In this document: positions 1-7,513 of the stretch, in pieces
Layout: each line of letters starts with the position of its first letter
How positions within the stretch are numbered: position 1 is the first letter of the stretch
Assembly: GCA_046719575.1 (NCBI GenBank)
Contig: JBDNCP010000069.1
Span: forward strand, 1-23,820
DNA length: 23,820 bases
Source of the DNA: Thermoleptolyngbya sp046719575
GTDB lineage: Bacteria > Cyanobacteriota > Cyanobacteriia > Elainellales > Elainellaceae
Direction: 5' to 3'
The notes under the pieces: model-generated
What the model saw: only the letters and a program-made list of their open reading frames with translations
What the model was told of the DNA's origin: nothing
Databases searched by the model: none
Translations under genes and position numbers: made by a program

Positions 1-2
1 CA

Positions 3-134
3 AGTATCAAAGGAATTAGAAATATCTTGGCTCACGATTACTTCAACATAGATGCTGAAGAAATATACAAAATATGCTCAAGCGATTTGGAATCTTTAAA
101 GCAGGTGTTGGCAAGAATACAAGCTGAGATGTAA
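3..134 (+). CDS. HepT-like ribonuclease toxin, C-terminal fragment (cut by window edge)
   Basis: An open frame enters from the left edge and ends at TAA 132-134, giving 43 residues. It contains R-N-I-L-A-H-D-Y, which fits the RX4HXY motif of HepT/DUF86 HEPN-family toxins, followed by a short acidic helix and a helical C-terminus ending in QAEM. In the family this motif forms the RNase active site, and the toxin is neutralised by an MNT-type nucleotidyltransferase (MntA) encoded next to it, often just upstream. That partner would lie outside this window. The identification rests on the motif and its position near the C-terminus. The start and most of the protein cannot be seen, so completeness and activity are unknown. 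Confidence 0.72.
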   Translation, partial: SIKGIRNILAHDYFNIDAEEIYKICSSDLESLKQVLARIQAEM

Positions 135-198
135 CATCAATTCTCCTAAGCAGAGCGACGAGTGAAATTGCTGGAAGCCCCACAGACCCTTGACTGAC

Positions 199-226
199 AA
201 TCCAAAATCGCAAATCCAAAATCGAG
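199..226. repeat. Two 14-nt tandem units of AATCCAAAATCG type
   Basis: AATCCAAAATCG occurs at 199-210 and again at 213-224 with a 14-nt period, and a partial third AATCG follows. The 14-nt period is two heptads, like the short AT-rich heptanucleotide (STRR-type) repeats known between cyanobacterial genes. It lies between the hepT fragment and the peroxiredoxin-like gene. No promoter or function is evident. Confidence 0.6.
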
Positions 227-320
227 AATCGATATAACGTCAAATGTGTCTAACGCATAGAAAAAATCAACTCAGATTTGACTACCATTACCCATTACCA
301 GGTGACCTATACCAAGTGAC

Positions 321-905
321 CTAGGCTTCTGGCTCCTTCAGCCGCTCCAGCGCCACCAGCAGCCGCTCGACGCTGGCGTTGGGTTCCAAAAACGAGAATA
401 GATGACGAAAGCGGATTTTTCCGGCTGGATCGACCCAAAACTGGGCAGGCAGCGGTGCGCCTAAGGCTTGTCCCGTCTGATAGCGGCGAAACACGCGGCA
501 TTCTGAGTCTGTCAGCAGCGGCATCTTTAGCCCCAGATCTTGCAGCACGATTTTGCTCTGGCGCTCGTCCGTGCTGGTGATCATTAGCACCTCTGCGCCG
601 CGCTGGGTGAACTCTTCGTACTTCTCGTTCATTTCCAAAATGTGCGGATAGCAGAGCGGGCAATACTGCTTTTCCGTAAAAATTCGCGTGAAATAGAGCA
701 GCACGGGGCGATTCCACGCCTGCTCATTGAGCTTGCGGCTGCCTGCGTAGTCTGACAGGCGCACCTTGCGATCGCCCTTTACATCCAGCAGCTCAAACGG
801 CGGCGCAAGGCTGCCCGTGACAAACTGGTTCGTAGCAGGAATCGGGAAAAAGTTTTTGTAAAAGCGATCGCCCAACAGACCGCGAAAGTCGGTAGAAGTC
901 AGCAT
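321..905 (-). CDS. Peroxiredoxin-like (AhpC/TSA, redoxin) family protein
   Basis: The 194-residue protein has the thioredoxin-fold layout of the AhpC/TSA-redoxin group: G-S-L-A-P-P-F-E-L (31-39), a core strand PVLLYFTR (67-74) followed by Y-C82-P-L-C85, then VLMITSTD (106-113) and LLTDSECRVFRRYQ (130-143). The CxxC-like pair C82/C85 sits after the core strand, where a peroxidatic or resolving thiol is expected. The family reduces peroxides or exchanges disulfides with thioredoxin. There is no signal peptide, so a cytosolic location is likely. The ATG at 905 lies 36 nt from the divergent serine hydrolase start at 942, so the two genes share a very short promoter region. The subfamily is not certain; this is not a classical 2-Cys PrxA or BCP sequence. 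Confidence 0.75.
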   Translation of the reverse strand: MLTSTDFRGLLGDRFYKNFFPIPATNQFVTGSLAPPFELLDVKGDRKVRLSDYAGSRKLNEQAWNRPVLLYFTRIFTEKQYCPLCYPHILEMNEKYEEFTQRGAEVLMITSTDERQSKIVLQDLGLKMPLLTDSECRVFRRYQTGQALGAPLPAQFWVDPAGKIRFRHLFSFLEPNASVERLLVALERLKEPEA

Positions 906-941
906 TGCAGGGGTGTGGGAGTGTTAGAGAAGGGGGATGAG

Positions 942-2036
942 ATGGGAAAGCAAGATCTTGAAGCGCGGGTGAGGGCAGCGGTGGTGGCAGAACTGCGGGA
1001 GGCAGAGGCCCCAGGAGCGGCGATCGCCCTCCTTCGCGGCGGCGAAACCGTCCTGAAAGCTGGCGTGGGATACGCCGACCTCCAGCAGCAGTGCCCGCTG
1101 CCCAGCGATGCCCGCTTCTATATTTACAGTATTACCAAACCGCTGCTGGCGACGGTGGCGATGAATCTGGTGCAGGCGGGGCGGCTAGATCTGGATGCTT
1201 CCCTCGCGCCGCAGTTTGCTCAGATTCCCTATGCGGTCGAGTCGCCCGTGACGCTGCGACAACTGCTGAGCCACACGGGCGGCATCCCTGGCTATGGCGA
1301 TGGCACAGCCTACATCGAGGCGCTGCAAAGCCACCCGCGCCAGGCCTGGACGACGGAAACCTTTCTCCAGGTGGCGCAAGCGCAGGGGCAGCTTTTCTTA
1401 CCAGGAACGGGCTGGGCCTATTCCAATATTGGCTATATGCTGCTGCGGCTGATCTTGACCCAGGAAACGGGTCTGTCGATGTCGGAATACCTGGCGGAGT
1501 GGATCTTTCGTCCGCTGGGCTTGCAGAATACGTTCGTTCCCGAAACGCTGGAGCAGGCGCAAGGATTAACCCCTGGCTATAGCCAGTTTTTTACTGGAGA
1601 CGAGTTGCAAAACGTCGCGCCGCTCTATCATCCGGGCTGGGTGTCGCATGGGGTCGTCGTCTCCACGGCTGCGGAACTGGGCAAAATCATAGACGCGCTG
1701 TTTGCGGGCACGCTGCTCGCGCCAGAGCGCCTGCGCCAAATGCTGGAGCCGCTGCATGGGTTTGATTTTGAGCATCCGCAAATCGGCAAGATCGGCTATG
1801 GACTGGGGCTATGTCTGGGGCTGGACTCGCCCTACGGCATCGTCGCCGGACACAACGGAGCCGGGCCGGGCTACGTCACGGGCGCATTTCATTTCTCAAA
1901 TATGCAGGGGCAGCCGACCACGGTGGTAGCACTGGTGAATCGCGATCGCCATGATCTCGACCTGGGCACGCGCATCGTTTTTGCTATCCTCCGGGCGCTG
2001 GCAGATGCCCCTGATTTGGCAGATGCCCCCGATTAG
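942..2036 (+). CDS. Serine hydrolase, beta-lactamase/DD-peptidase (class C-like) fold
   Basis: The 364-residue protein carries the three active-site motifs of the class C beta-lactamase / penicillin-binding-protein-like serine hydrolases: S63-I-T-K66 (SxxK, nucleophile and base), Y160-S-N162 (YxN) and H304-N-G306 (HxG, in place of KTG). These proteins hydrolyse peptides, esters or amides; the substrate cannot be read from the sequence. ATG 942 is preferred because AAGGGGG lies about 5 nt upstream. A GTG at 915 would add nine residues but has no better ribosome site. There is no clear signal peptide, so a cytosolic location is more likely than periplasmic. The C-terminus is a short duplication, ADAPDLADAPD. 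It converges with the SIMPL gene, with only 25 nt between stops. Confidence 0.85.
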   Translation: MGKQDLEARVRAAVVAELREAEAPGAAIALLRGGETVLKAGVGYADLQQQCPLPSDARFYIYSITKPLLATVAMNLVQAGRLDLDASLAPQFAQIPYAVESPVTLRQLLSHTGGIPGYGDGTAYIEALQSHPRQAWTTETFLQVAQAQGQLFLPGTGWAYSNIGYMLLRLILTQETGLSMSEYLAEWIFRPLGLQNTFVPETLEQAQGLTPGYSQFFTGDELQNVAPLYHPGWVSHGVVVSTAAELGKIIDALFAGTLLAPERLRQMLEPLHGFDFEHPQIGKIGYGLGLCLGLDSPYGIVAGHNGAGPGYVTGAFHFSNMQGQPTTVVALVNRDRHDLDLGTRIVFAILRALADAPDLADAPD

Positions 2037-2061
2037 CGCAATTCCTGATTCACAAGCCGAC

Positions 2062-2808
2062 CTACTCAATCCCAAAGGTCACTGAAACCACGGCTGTAAT
2101 GTCCTTCTCAATTGAGGACGTGTCATACATGCCGTAATCGCTGACTTCCGTCGAGTTGCGCGAGGTAATCTGAAACACGCCTGTTTCGGCACTGCGGACT
2201 GCGCCGACCCGGTTACCTGCGCTCTGGGCGATCGCCTCGGCTCGCGCCTTAGCATCCTTTGTTGCCTCTGCCACCATCTCGATCCGCAGCTTACTCAGCT
2301 CGGTGTAGAGATACTGCGGCGACTCAGACACCAAATTAATCCCGTCGTTGATCAAATCAGTCGATTGCTGCGACAGCGTGGTGTAGCGATCGACCTCCGT
2401 GGAGCGTACCTCAAACCGCTGCGTCAGGCGATAGGCGAGGGTTTGCCCCGTTTCGCGTCCGTTGGGCAACACTTCTGGAATCGAGTAAGATTCGATTGCG
2501 CTGGGGGTGACGGCCTCGGCGGGAACCTGATTTTCTCGCAGATATGCCTGCACCCGCTCAGTCTGTCGCTTCAAATCTTGATAAGCCGCCTGGGCTGTCG
2601 GCTGCTGGCTCGACACCGACAGCCGCCAGATAATATAGTCCGAGCGGATGGGCCGCTTGGCGGAACCAGTGACCACCATCACGTCGTTGCTAGATTTCAC
2701 ATCGCGCAGGGCCGTTGCGCCGATGAAGGTGCTGCCCACGAGGGCAAGCGAAAGCGCCACCATCCCCGCAAAAACCTGGGGATAGCGCTCCATAGAGGGC
2801 GTTTGCAT
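2062..2808 (-). CDS. SIMPL (DUF541) domain protein, membrane-anchored or secreted
   Basis: The 248-residue protein has an N-terminal hydrophobic segment (about 11-34) that could be an uncleaved signal anchor. A SIMPL/DUF541 domain follows, opening with VMVVTGSAKRPIRSDYIIWRLSVS. The domain is typically a paired beta-alpha module with the pattern (V/I)xGxA near the start and a helix rich in KAxAEAIA (here DAKARAEAIAQSAG). Members include the E. coli YggE family, linked to oxidative-stress tolerance, but the biochemical role is not settled. The start at 2808 has AAAGGA about 9 nt upstream. The gene stands alone and converges with the serine hydrolase. Confidence 0.82.
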   Translation of the reverse strand: MQTPSMERYPQVFAGMVALSLALVGSTFIGATALRDVKSSNDVMVVTGSAKRPIRSDYIIWRLSVSSQQPTAQAAYQDLKRQTERVQAYLRENQVPAEAVTPSAIESYSIPEVLPNGRETGQTLAYRLTQRFEVRSTEVDRYTTLSQQSTDLINDGINLVSESPQYLYTELSKLRIEMVAEATKDAKARAEAIAQSAGNRVGAVRSAETGVFQITSRNSTEVSDYGMYDTSSIEKDITAVVSVTFGIE

Positions 2809-3224
2809 CGTTTTTTCCTTTCCGTTGAGAGTAATAAAGACCCTGACAACCTCCGCTACCAGCAGCGATCGCGCTAGGCGAGTTTACCAATCAGGAAAAG
2901 CGACCGGGAAAGCGGCATGTCTGGGTTCAGGGTTTAGTTATGGGTTCGTCAGTTAAATAAAAGCCGGGTTTTTGAAACGGTTCACTCCATTCCGGCGGGG
3001 GGTGATGCGACCCTGGCTGACGCTGCCAATTTCAAGAATTGGCCAATTTCAAGAATTAGATGCCTAAAGAGACTAGGCGGGCGATCGCCCTGCTGCTATG
3101 AACTACCGCAGGCGTAGGGGAAATTCCTGACAAAATCAACGGCGAAAATAAAGATTTTTAGCCTGGGAATTGCTCCCCTGTGGCTGCCCAAAAAAGCTGC
3201 AAAAAACCGTCCCGATTGAGCTAA
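2809..3224. other. Intergenic stretch, 416 nt, with a short tandem duplication
   Basis: No convincing gene is seen. It holds the probable promoter of the SIMPL gene at its left end, a HIP1 site near 3080, and a direct duplication of a 16-nt unit, GCCAATTTCAAGAATT, at 3025-3040 and 3042-3057. The right end is the 3' flank of the next minus-strand gene and has poly-A runs (TTTTTT on the transcribed strand) without a clear stem. Confidence 0.55.
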
Positions 3225-3638
3225 TCAGGGCGAATCAGGGCGATCGCCCTTCATCCGCTGCTCCAACTCTTCCAGCGTGTCGATCAGCAGGCGCTTGGCT
3301 TGCAGCGACCAACCCCATTTTTGAACGGCGATCGCCCCCGCCCCACCCAAAATCGTCGCCAAAAAATCCACCGGCTGCATAAACGAAATACCCAGCAGCA
3401 GCCCCAGCCCCGCAATTCCCCACAGCGGCAGCGCCACTGTCTGGCGCTGGGTTTCTACTAGCTTGGCCAAGCCGCCCGTGGGCATCTCTGCCAGCAGGGT
3501 TTCCTTAATCTGCTGCTGCTCTGCCCGCGACACCGACAGGGCAATCTTTTGCCGCAGTTTTTCCTTCTTGCGAGCGTCGGTGCTGTATTGCGTCAGTTCA
3601 TCTTCTGCCATCAGCAGCAGGCGTTCTAGCTGTCCCAT
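3225..3638 (-). CDS. Uncharacterised small membrane protein
   Basis: I do not recognise this family. Starting at ATG 3638 the protein has 137 residues; an upstream TTG at 3704 would add 22 residues that look unlike coding sequence. Residues 1-65 are charged and helical (LERLLLMAEDELTQYSTDA, then a K/R-E-Q-rich stretch). Two adjacent hydrophobic segments follow (about 69-87 and 91-107), separated by a short M-Q-P-V-D turn. A basic and acidic helical tail (AKRLLIDTLEELEQRM) ends the protein. This suggests a two-span hairpin in a membrane with both ends on the same side. It runs in the same direction as the next gene upstream (3745-4305), about 106 nt away, and may be co-transcribed with it. Confidence 0.6.
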   Translation of the reverse strand: MGQLERLLLMAEDELTQYSTDARKKEKLRQKIALSVSRAEQQQIKETLLAEMPTGGLAKLVETQRQTVALPLWGIAGLGLLLGISFMQPVDFLATILGGAGAIAVQKWGWSLQAKRLLIDTLEELEQRMKGDRPDSP

Positions 3639-3744
3639 CGTTCGATTTTGCCTTTGGTGCGGGTCGGTTTCATGCAGGTCAATATTCTTTACAATACGGC
3701 ACAACTTGACACAGTCTGACGCAAATCGCCCCGCCTGCTACGCG

Positions 3745-4305
3745 CTATTCCTCATCCCACAGCCGCTCTAGCTGATAGCGCCACGCCCCCAGCGTTTGGT
3801 CGCGTTCGGCGGGCCCTGCTTCCAAGCTGCCCATCATGCCCTCGGCATAGAACCGTTCTAGCGTTTGCAGGGTCATTTCAAGCGACTGTCCTTGCTGCTT
3901 GGCGATGCGGATGATCTGGCGGATTTGGGATTCGGCCAGGCGGTCAAAGCTGGGGTTTAGCCCGCGCTCTTGCAGGGATACGAGACGGGCGATCGCCGCT
4001 CGGAAGTCTTCTACCGTGAGGCTACTCAGCGCATGTTGATACACTCCCCACAGCACGCCCTGATGGAGGGCATAGCGAACTTCCTGGGTTTCGTCGAAAT
4101 TTGCCTCTAAAAGTTGGGCAAGATAGGGGGCAGCCGCCTGGGCCGAGTCGATCGAAACGAGCGATCGCAGCCAGCTTTGGTCTTCCGAAAGCAGCACTAG
4201 CAGCCGCAAGCCGCCAAGCTCTACTTGCCAGGATTCGGGTTCGGCAGACTGCACCGCAGGGCCAAATAGGGCAGTCAACAGAGTCGTAATGTCACCGGGA
4301 GTCAT
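3745..4305 (-). CDS. Conserved cyanobacterial protein of unknown function
   Basis: The 186-residue soluble protein has no signal peptide or membrane span. The first half alternates short beta-like stretches (WQVELGGLRLLVLLSEDQSWLRSLVSI) with helices, an arrangement that recalls YbjN or type-III-chaperone-like folds. The second half is all-helical, with EVRYALHQGVLWGVYQHALSS and a Q/R-rich amphipathic region. The fold resemblance is only an impression. The start at ATG 4305 is divergent from codB across a 139-nt region holding a 14-nt tandem repeat. The reading frame is open over its full length and its codon use resembles its neighbours, so it is probably a real gene. No function is assigned. 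Confidence 0.62.
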   Translation of the reverse strand: MTPGDITTLLTALFGPAVQSAEPESWQVELGGLRLLVLLSEDQSWLRSLVSIDSAQAAAPYLAQLLEANFDETQEVRYALHQGVLWGVYQHALSSLTVEDFRAAIARLVSLQERGLNPSFDRLAESQIRQIIRIAKQQGQSLEMTLQTLERFYAEGMMGSLEAGPAERDQTLGAWRYQLERLWDEE

Positions 4306-4384
4306 AGATGCGATCGCCTTGGAAGTGAAATTTGTAACCTAAAATACCTCTCTTCCTAAACACAAAACCGAGAATACCGGCATA

Positions 4385-4412
4385 AAAGCTTTATAAATAA
4401 AGCTTTATAAAT
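4385..4412. repeat. Two tandem 14-nt units, AAAGCTTTATAAAT, in the codB upstream region
   Basis: The unit AAAGCTTTATAAAT is present at 4385-4398 and repeated exactly at 4399-4412. Each copy holds the palindrome AAAGCTTT and a TATAAAT that resembles a -10 element. The array lies 33-60 nt upstream of the codB start and between two divergent genes. It could be a duplicated operator or promoter element; that is inference. Confidence 0.6.
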
Positions 4413-4444
4413 ATAGAGTCCACGCGGGGAGGAAATGAAGTCGT

Positions 4445-5734
4445 ATGAGTATTTCGTCAGATTCACAATATGTGGATCGCAGTCAGGCAGGAGAAGACTA
4501 TCCGCTTTCGGTGGTGCCGTTCGAGGCCCGCAAGCCCATCTGGTCGCTGGCACCGCTGCTAATGGGATTTGCACTCACCTCGACGACGCTATTTGCAGGG
4601 GGGCTAATTGGCTCGGCATTTCCCTTTTCCACCATGCTGACTATTGTGCTAATTGGCAACCTACTTTTGGGAACCTATTGCGCGGCAATGGGCTACATCG
4701 CCCAGCGTAGCGGGCTGACGACCGTTCTCATGTCGCGCTTTAGTTTTGGCAACATTGGCTCTCGCTGGGTCGATTTTGTGCTGGGCTTTACGCAAATCGG
4801 CTGGTATGCCGTCACCAATGCGTTCATTGCCGATGCGCTCACTAAGCAGTTTGGGCTGTCGGATGGAATGAGGGTCTTCTTGACGGTGTTCTTTACCTTT
4901 GCCTTTTGCGTCACCGCCTATATCGGCTACACGGCGATGGACTGGCTCAGCCGCCTTGCTGTGCCTGCCATGCTGATCTTGATAGCGATTAGCTTGATTC
5001 GCGGGTTTGGCGATGCGGGCGATCTGGCCAGCTTGCAGCCATCTCAGCAGATGGGCTTTGGGATGGCGATCGCCACGGTTATGTCTACCTTTATCTCTGG
5101 GGGCACCCAGTCCACCAACTGGAGCCGCTTTGCAGACACCCCCAAAAACGCCATCTGGAGTACCTTCCTGGCGTTTTTCTTTATTAACGGTCTGCTGGTG
5201 TTTACGGGAGCCTTTACCACCCTGGTCTACGGCAGCGACGACCTAATCGCAGCGATGGCGAAGCAGGGTTTGCTGTTGGGTAGCCTGATTCTGCTGATCC
5301 TCAACGTGTGGACGACGCAGGACAACACGATCTACGCCTTCTCGGTGGCGGGCACCAACTTCTTCCGCACCACCAAGCGCCATGCCTTTGTGATTGGTGG
5401 GGCACTGTTTGCGCTGCTGCTGGCGCTGACGGGTATTTACGAAAACCTGATTGCCTACCTGCTGCTATTGGGTACGCTGATTCCGCCAATCGGGGGCATC
5501 ATCATGACCGATTTTTGGCTGCGCCATCGGGGCCAATTTCCCTCACTAGACACGGCTCTGCCTGCGTTTAATTGGGCTGGCGTGATTGCCTATATCATTG
5601 CCGCTCTAGTTGCCTACTTCACGGGCACGGCAAACATCGGCATCGGTCCACTCAATGGGATTATCTCGGCAGCGATTCTCTATGCGCTACTAATCAAGGT
5701 AATTCCTCAGCCCATCCGGGTAACAGAAATGTAA
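4445..5734 (+). CDS. codB: Cytosine/purine permease, NCS1 family (CodB-like)
   Basis: The 429-residue protein is nearly all hydrophobic and has about twelve membrane spans, matching NCS1 nucleobase transporters in length and pattern. Typical features are the N-terminal PLSVVPFEARKPIWSLAPLLMGF, the SRFSFGNIGSRWVDFVLGFTQIGWYAV region (TM3 substrate site), the GGTQSTNWSRFADTPKNA loop and WTTQDNTIYAFSVAGTNFF near TM8. These strongly resemble CodB. The transporter imports cytosine or a related base by ion symport across the plasma membrane. No cytosine deaminase gene lies beside it. A TGA codon at 4436-4438 closes the frame just upstream, which fixes the start at 4445; GGGGAGG is 12 nt upstream, a rather long spacing. 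Transcription probably ends at the hairpin at 5872-5906. Confidence 0.85.
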   Translation: MSISSDSQYVDRSQAGEDYPLSVVPFEARKPIWSLAPLLMGFALTSTTLFAGGLIGSAFPFSTMLTIVLIGNLLLGTYCAAMGYIAQRSGLTTVLMSRFSFGNIGSRWVDFVLGFTQIGWYAVTNAFIADALTKQFGLSDGMRVFLTVFFTFAFCVTAYIGYTAMDWLSRLAVPAMLILIAISLIRGFGDAGDLASLQPSQQMGFGMAIATVMSTFISGGTQSTNWSRFADTPKNAIWSTFLAFFFINGLLVFTGAFTTLVYGSDDLIAAMAKQGLLLGSLILLILNVWTTQDNTIYAFSVAGTNFFRTTKRHAFVIGGALFALLLALTGIYENLIAYLLLLGTLIPPIGGIIMTDFWLRHRGQFPSLDTALPAFNWAGVIAYIIAALVAYFTGTANIGIGPLNGIISAAILYALLIKVIPQPIRVTEM

Positions 5735-5774
5735 CGTCTTTCCCAGGTGAAAGGCAGATAAAAGCGGGCGATCG

Positions 5775-5852
5775 CCCCTTGTAGTTTCCCCTTGTAGTTT
5801 CCCCTTGTAGTTTCCCCTTGTAGTTTCCCCTTGTAGTTTCCCCTTGTAGTTG
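5775..5852. repeat. Six tandem 13-nt units, CCCCTTGTAGTTT
   Basis: Units start at 5775, 5788, 5801, 5814, 5827 and 5840. The first five are exact and the sixth ends in TTG rather than TTT. The array abuts a HIP1-containing GGGCGATCGCCCC and lies between the codB stop and its terminator, so it would be transcribed in the codB 3' UTR. Near-perfect copies indicate recent expansion. Nothing in the unit looks like a known binding site. Confidence 0.92.
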
Positions 5853-5871
5853 CCTCTTAGAGGTTCTGTCT

Positions 5872-5906
5872 AAAGCGTCGCAGGCTTAGTCTTGTGGCGC
5901 TTTTTT
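5872..5906 (+). terminator. Rho-independent terminator downstream of codB
   Basis: AAAGCGTCGCA (5872-5882) pairs with TGTGGCGCTTT (5893-5903), allowing G-U wobbles. This forms an 11-bp stem with a 10-nt loop, followed by a run of T to 5906. It is the clearest terminator for codB, 137 nt after its stop and beyond the 13-nt array. Confidence 0.82.
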
Positions 5907-5960
5907 GGGGGCTGAAGGTAGGAGCGGGACTGTGCAAATGTTTGTTTGATTTTGTGTAAT

Positions 5961-6000
5961 AACTTTGCCCAACTTTGCCCAACTTTGCCCAACTTTGCCT
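5961..6000. repeat. Four tandem 10-nt units, AACTTTGCCC, upstream of psb34
   Basis: Units at 5961, 5971, 5981 and 5991 are identical except that the last ends in T. The 10-nt period is close to one helical turn, so equivalent bases face the same side of the DNA. The array ends 87 nt before the psb34 start, in the expected promoter-proximal region. A regulator-binding or curvature role is possible but unproven. Confidence 0.9.
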
Positions 6001-6087
6001 AATATCTAAAATTACCTGAAGTCATTCTAGAGTATGCACATAACTAGTTGCTAAAATTAACAAATATCTAGAAAAAGGACTGAGTGC

Positions 6088-6258
6088 ATGCGCTACACCA
6101 CAGAAGATGGCGGTCGCCTAAATAACTTTGCGGTCGAGCCAAAAATGTACACTGCTGAGCCGCCCAGCAAAAAGCAGCAGACGATTTATCTGATCGCTGG
6201 GATTGGTGCGCTGGCATTAATTGGCGGTCTCGTGGCGATCGCCGTCTCTGTCTCCTAA
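6088..6258 (+). CDS. psb34: Psb34, small photosystem II assembly protein (ssl1498 family)
   Basis: The 56-residue protein has the soluble N-terminal pattern M-R-Y-T-T-E-D-G-G-R-L-N-N-F-A-V-E-P-K-M-Y and one C-terminal membrane span (about 33-54, TIYLIAGIGALALIGGLVAIAV). This matches the cyanobacterial ssl1498 family of light-harvesting-like proteins, one of which is Psb34 of Thermosynechococcus. There it binds the CP47 side of photosystem II assembly intermediates, where high-light-inducible proteins also bind through a similar N-terminal stretch. AAGGA at about 6074-6078 supports the ATG at 6088. The gene is monocistronic: the 10-nt array lies upstream and a strong terminator starts 30 nt after the stop. 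Confidence 0.88.
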   Translation: MRYTTEDGGRLNNFAVEPKMYTAEPPSKKQQTIYLIAGIGALALIGGLVAIAVSVS

Positions 6259-6287
6259 CGCATCTTCGACCATTAGCCAAACCGATT

Positions 6288-6334
6288 AAAAGCCGAGTGG
6301 CATCGGGCAAGCGCCCTGTCAACTCGGCTTTTTT
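6288..6334 (+). terminator. Rho-independent terminator of psb34
   Basis: AAAAGCCGAGT (6288-6298) pairs with ACTCGGCTTTT (6322-6332), and T residues continue to 6334. The loop GGCATCGGGCAAGCGCCCTG can fold further (GGGC with GCCC). The stem starts 30 nt after the psb34 stop. Confidence 0.87.
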
Positions 6335-6366
6335 GGTGTCTCGTCGATCAAATCCTGACTCTACTA

Positions 6367-6443
6367 GACTTCTTGCGTGAATCGCAGCGCGGCAGTACCG
6401 CGCCACGATTCACGCCTTCAAAACAGCATTCATGCAAGAGGTT
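6367..6443 (-). repeat. 77-bp palindromic repeat, family 1, copy 1
   Basis: Read on the minus strand, this element aligns without gaps to 14937-15013 on the plus strand, with about 64 of 77 positions equal. It contains a hairpin with outer stem GCGTGAATCG/CGATTCACGC and inner stem GCGCGG/CCGCGC. Its ends form an imperfect terminal inverted repeat: CTCTTGCATGAATG at one end and CTTCTTGCGTGAATCG from the other. The element ends at the stop codon of the dienelactone hydrolase gene (TAA at 6443-6445), so it lies immediately 3' of that gene. No transposase is nearby. Confidence 0.85.
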
Positions 6444-7108
6444 TACTCAATTGCCGCCAATTCCTTCTTCAAAAACCTCAGCGTCCTGTCCCAGGCATCG
6501 GCAGCGGCTTCAGGCTGATAGACCTCTGGGCGCGTGTCGTTGAAAAAGGCATGGTCGGCTCCGGCATAGGTATGCGTTTCGATCGAGCCACCCGCCTGTT
6601 GAATGGCCGCTTCGAGCGATCGCACGGCTTCTGGAGTCACAAACCCGTCGTTTTCACCAAAAATGCCCAGCACGGGCGCACGCAGCTTCGAGAAATCGGG
6701 CTGCACATTGGGATGGATGCCGTAAAAATCTACCACTGCGCCCACGCGCTGGCTCAGGGTCGCCGCCAGCAGCGCGAGCTGGCCGCCCATGCAAAAGCCC
6801 ACCACGCCCAGACGATCGCCTGTCACCGCCGGATGACTCTGCAAATATTGGAACGTCTCCTCCAGCCTGCGAGCCGTTTGCTCAATGTTGAGCGCCATAA
6901 ACAACCGCCCTGCCTCGTCTGGCGAGGTCGTCGTTTCGCCGTTATACAGATCAGGGGCGATCGCCACAAACCCCGCCTCGGCAAATCGATCCGCCACCGT
7001 CTTGATATGGGGAACCAGGCCCCACCACTCTTGCAGCACCACCACACCCGGCCCAGAACCACCCGGCGGCAGGGCTAAATATCCCAGATTCGCAATGTCT
7101 GTTCCCAT
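6443..7108 (-). CDS. Dienelactone hydrolase family protein (alpha/beta hydrolase)
   Basis: The 221-residue protein has the full dienelactone hydrolase layout. The nucleophile elbow is G-F-C106-M-G-G, the acid is D154 in GENDGFV, and the base is H186 in GADHAFFN. E27 in LQEWWG matches the glutamate that activates the cysteine in this family. The length fits the usual 220-240 residues. Canonical enzymes open dienelactone rings in chloroaromatic breakdown, but cyanobacterial members are usually of unknown substrate, and no aromatic pathway genes are near. There is no signal peptide, so it is cytosolic. ATG 7108 is the plausible start. The 3' end abuts the 77-bp palindromic repeat. Confidence 0.87.
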   Translation of the reverse strand: MGTDIANLGYLALPPGGSGPGVVVLQEWWGLVPHIKTVADRFAEAGFVAIAPDLYNGETTTSPDEAGRLFMALNIEQTARRLEETFQYLQSHPAVTGDRLGVVGFCMGGQLALLAATLSQRVGAVVDFYGIHPNVQPDFSKLRAPVLGIFGENDGFVTPEAVRSLEAAIQQAGGSIETHTYAGADHAFFNDTRPEVYQPEAAADAWDRTLRFLKKELAAIE

Positions 7109-7513
7109 TACCTGTGCCCGCTAAAAATCAAGTCGCGACTCAAGAAACCTCATTTAGTAAAGCGTTGGAATACCCCACTCTGCAAGAGTTCGGACGAACA
7201 GTTCCCTGAGAATCCATCTCTAAGCCACCTGCAAAAGGTTAAAATATTTAGTAATTTAGTGTATGCTGCATTGCACAAGGCGCATGGGCTGCATTTGTGA
7301 CCTTTTCTAGCCCATAACCGCACTTAAGACCGCTTGAAGCGTAAGTTGATTTGAAGTGATCTGAAGCATTCTCCTGGCGATCGCCCCCAAAATCGTTCTA
7401 CCCTACACCCATTTCCTCCTTGCTTTCCTCCAATTCCAGCCAGCCTACTTGAAACACAGCGCAATCCACATTCCGTTTGTTCGCCCGATCCCATCCGTTG
7501 TGACGTAGCCGAT
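7109..7513. other. Divergent upstream region between DLH and sasA, 405 nt
   Basis: No gene is seen. The region should hold promoters for the minus-strand hydrolase and for sasA. An AT-rich patch near 7235-7270 (AAAATATTTAGTAATTTAGT) is the best candidate promoter area. A HIP1 site lies near 7379. I see no strong Shine-Dalgarno before the sasA ATG at 7514. Confidence 0.4.

Noticed and set aside
4435..4710. 91-residue open frame starting just before codB
   Set aside because: It lies within codB in another frame and lacks protein-like composition. Its ATG is noted only as a possible translational obstacle.
5775..5852. CRISPR array candidate
   Set aside because: The units are adjacent 13-mers with no spacers and no cas genes nearby, so this is a simple tandem repeat.
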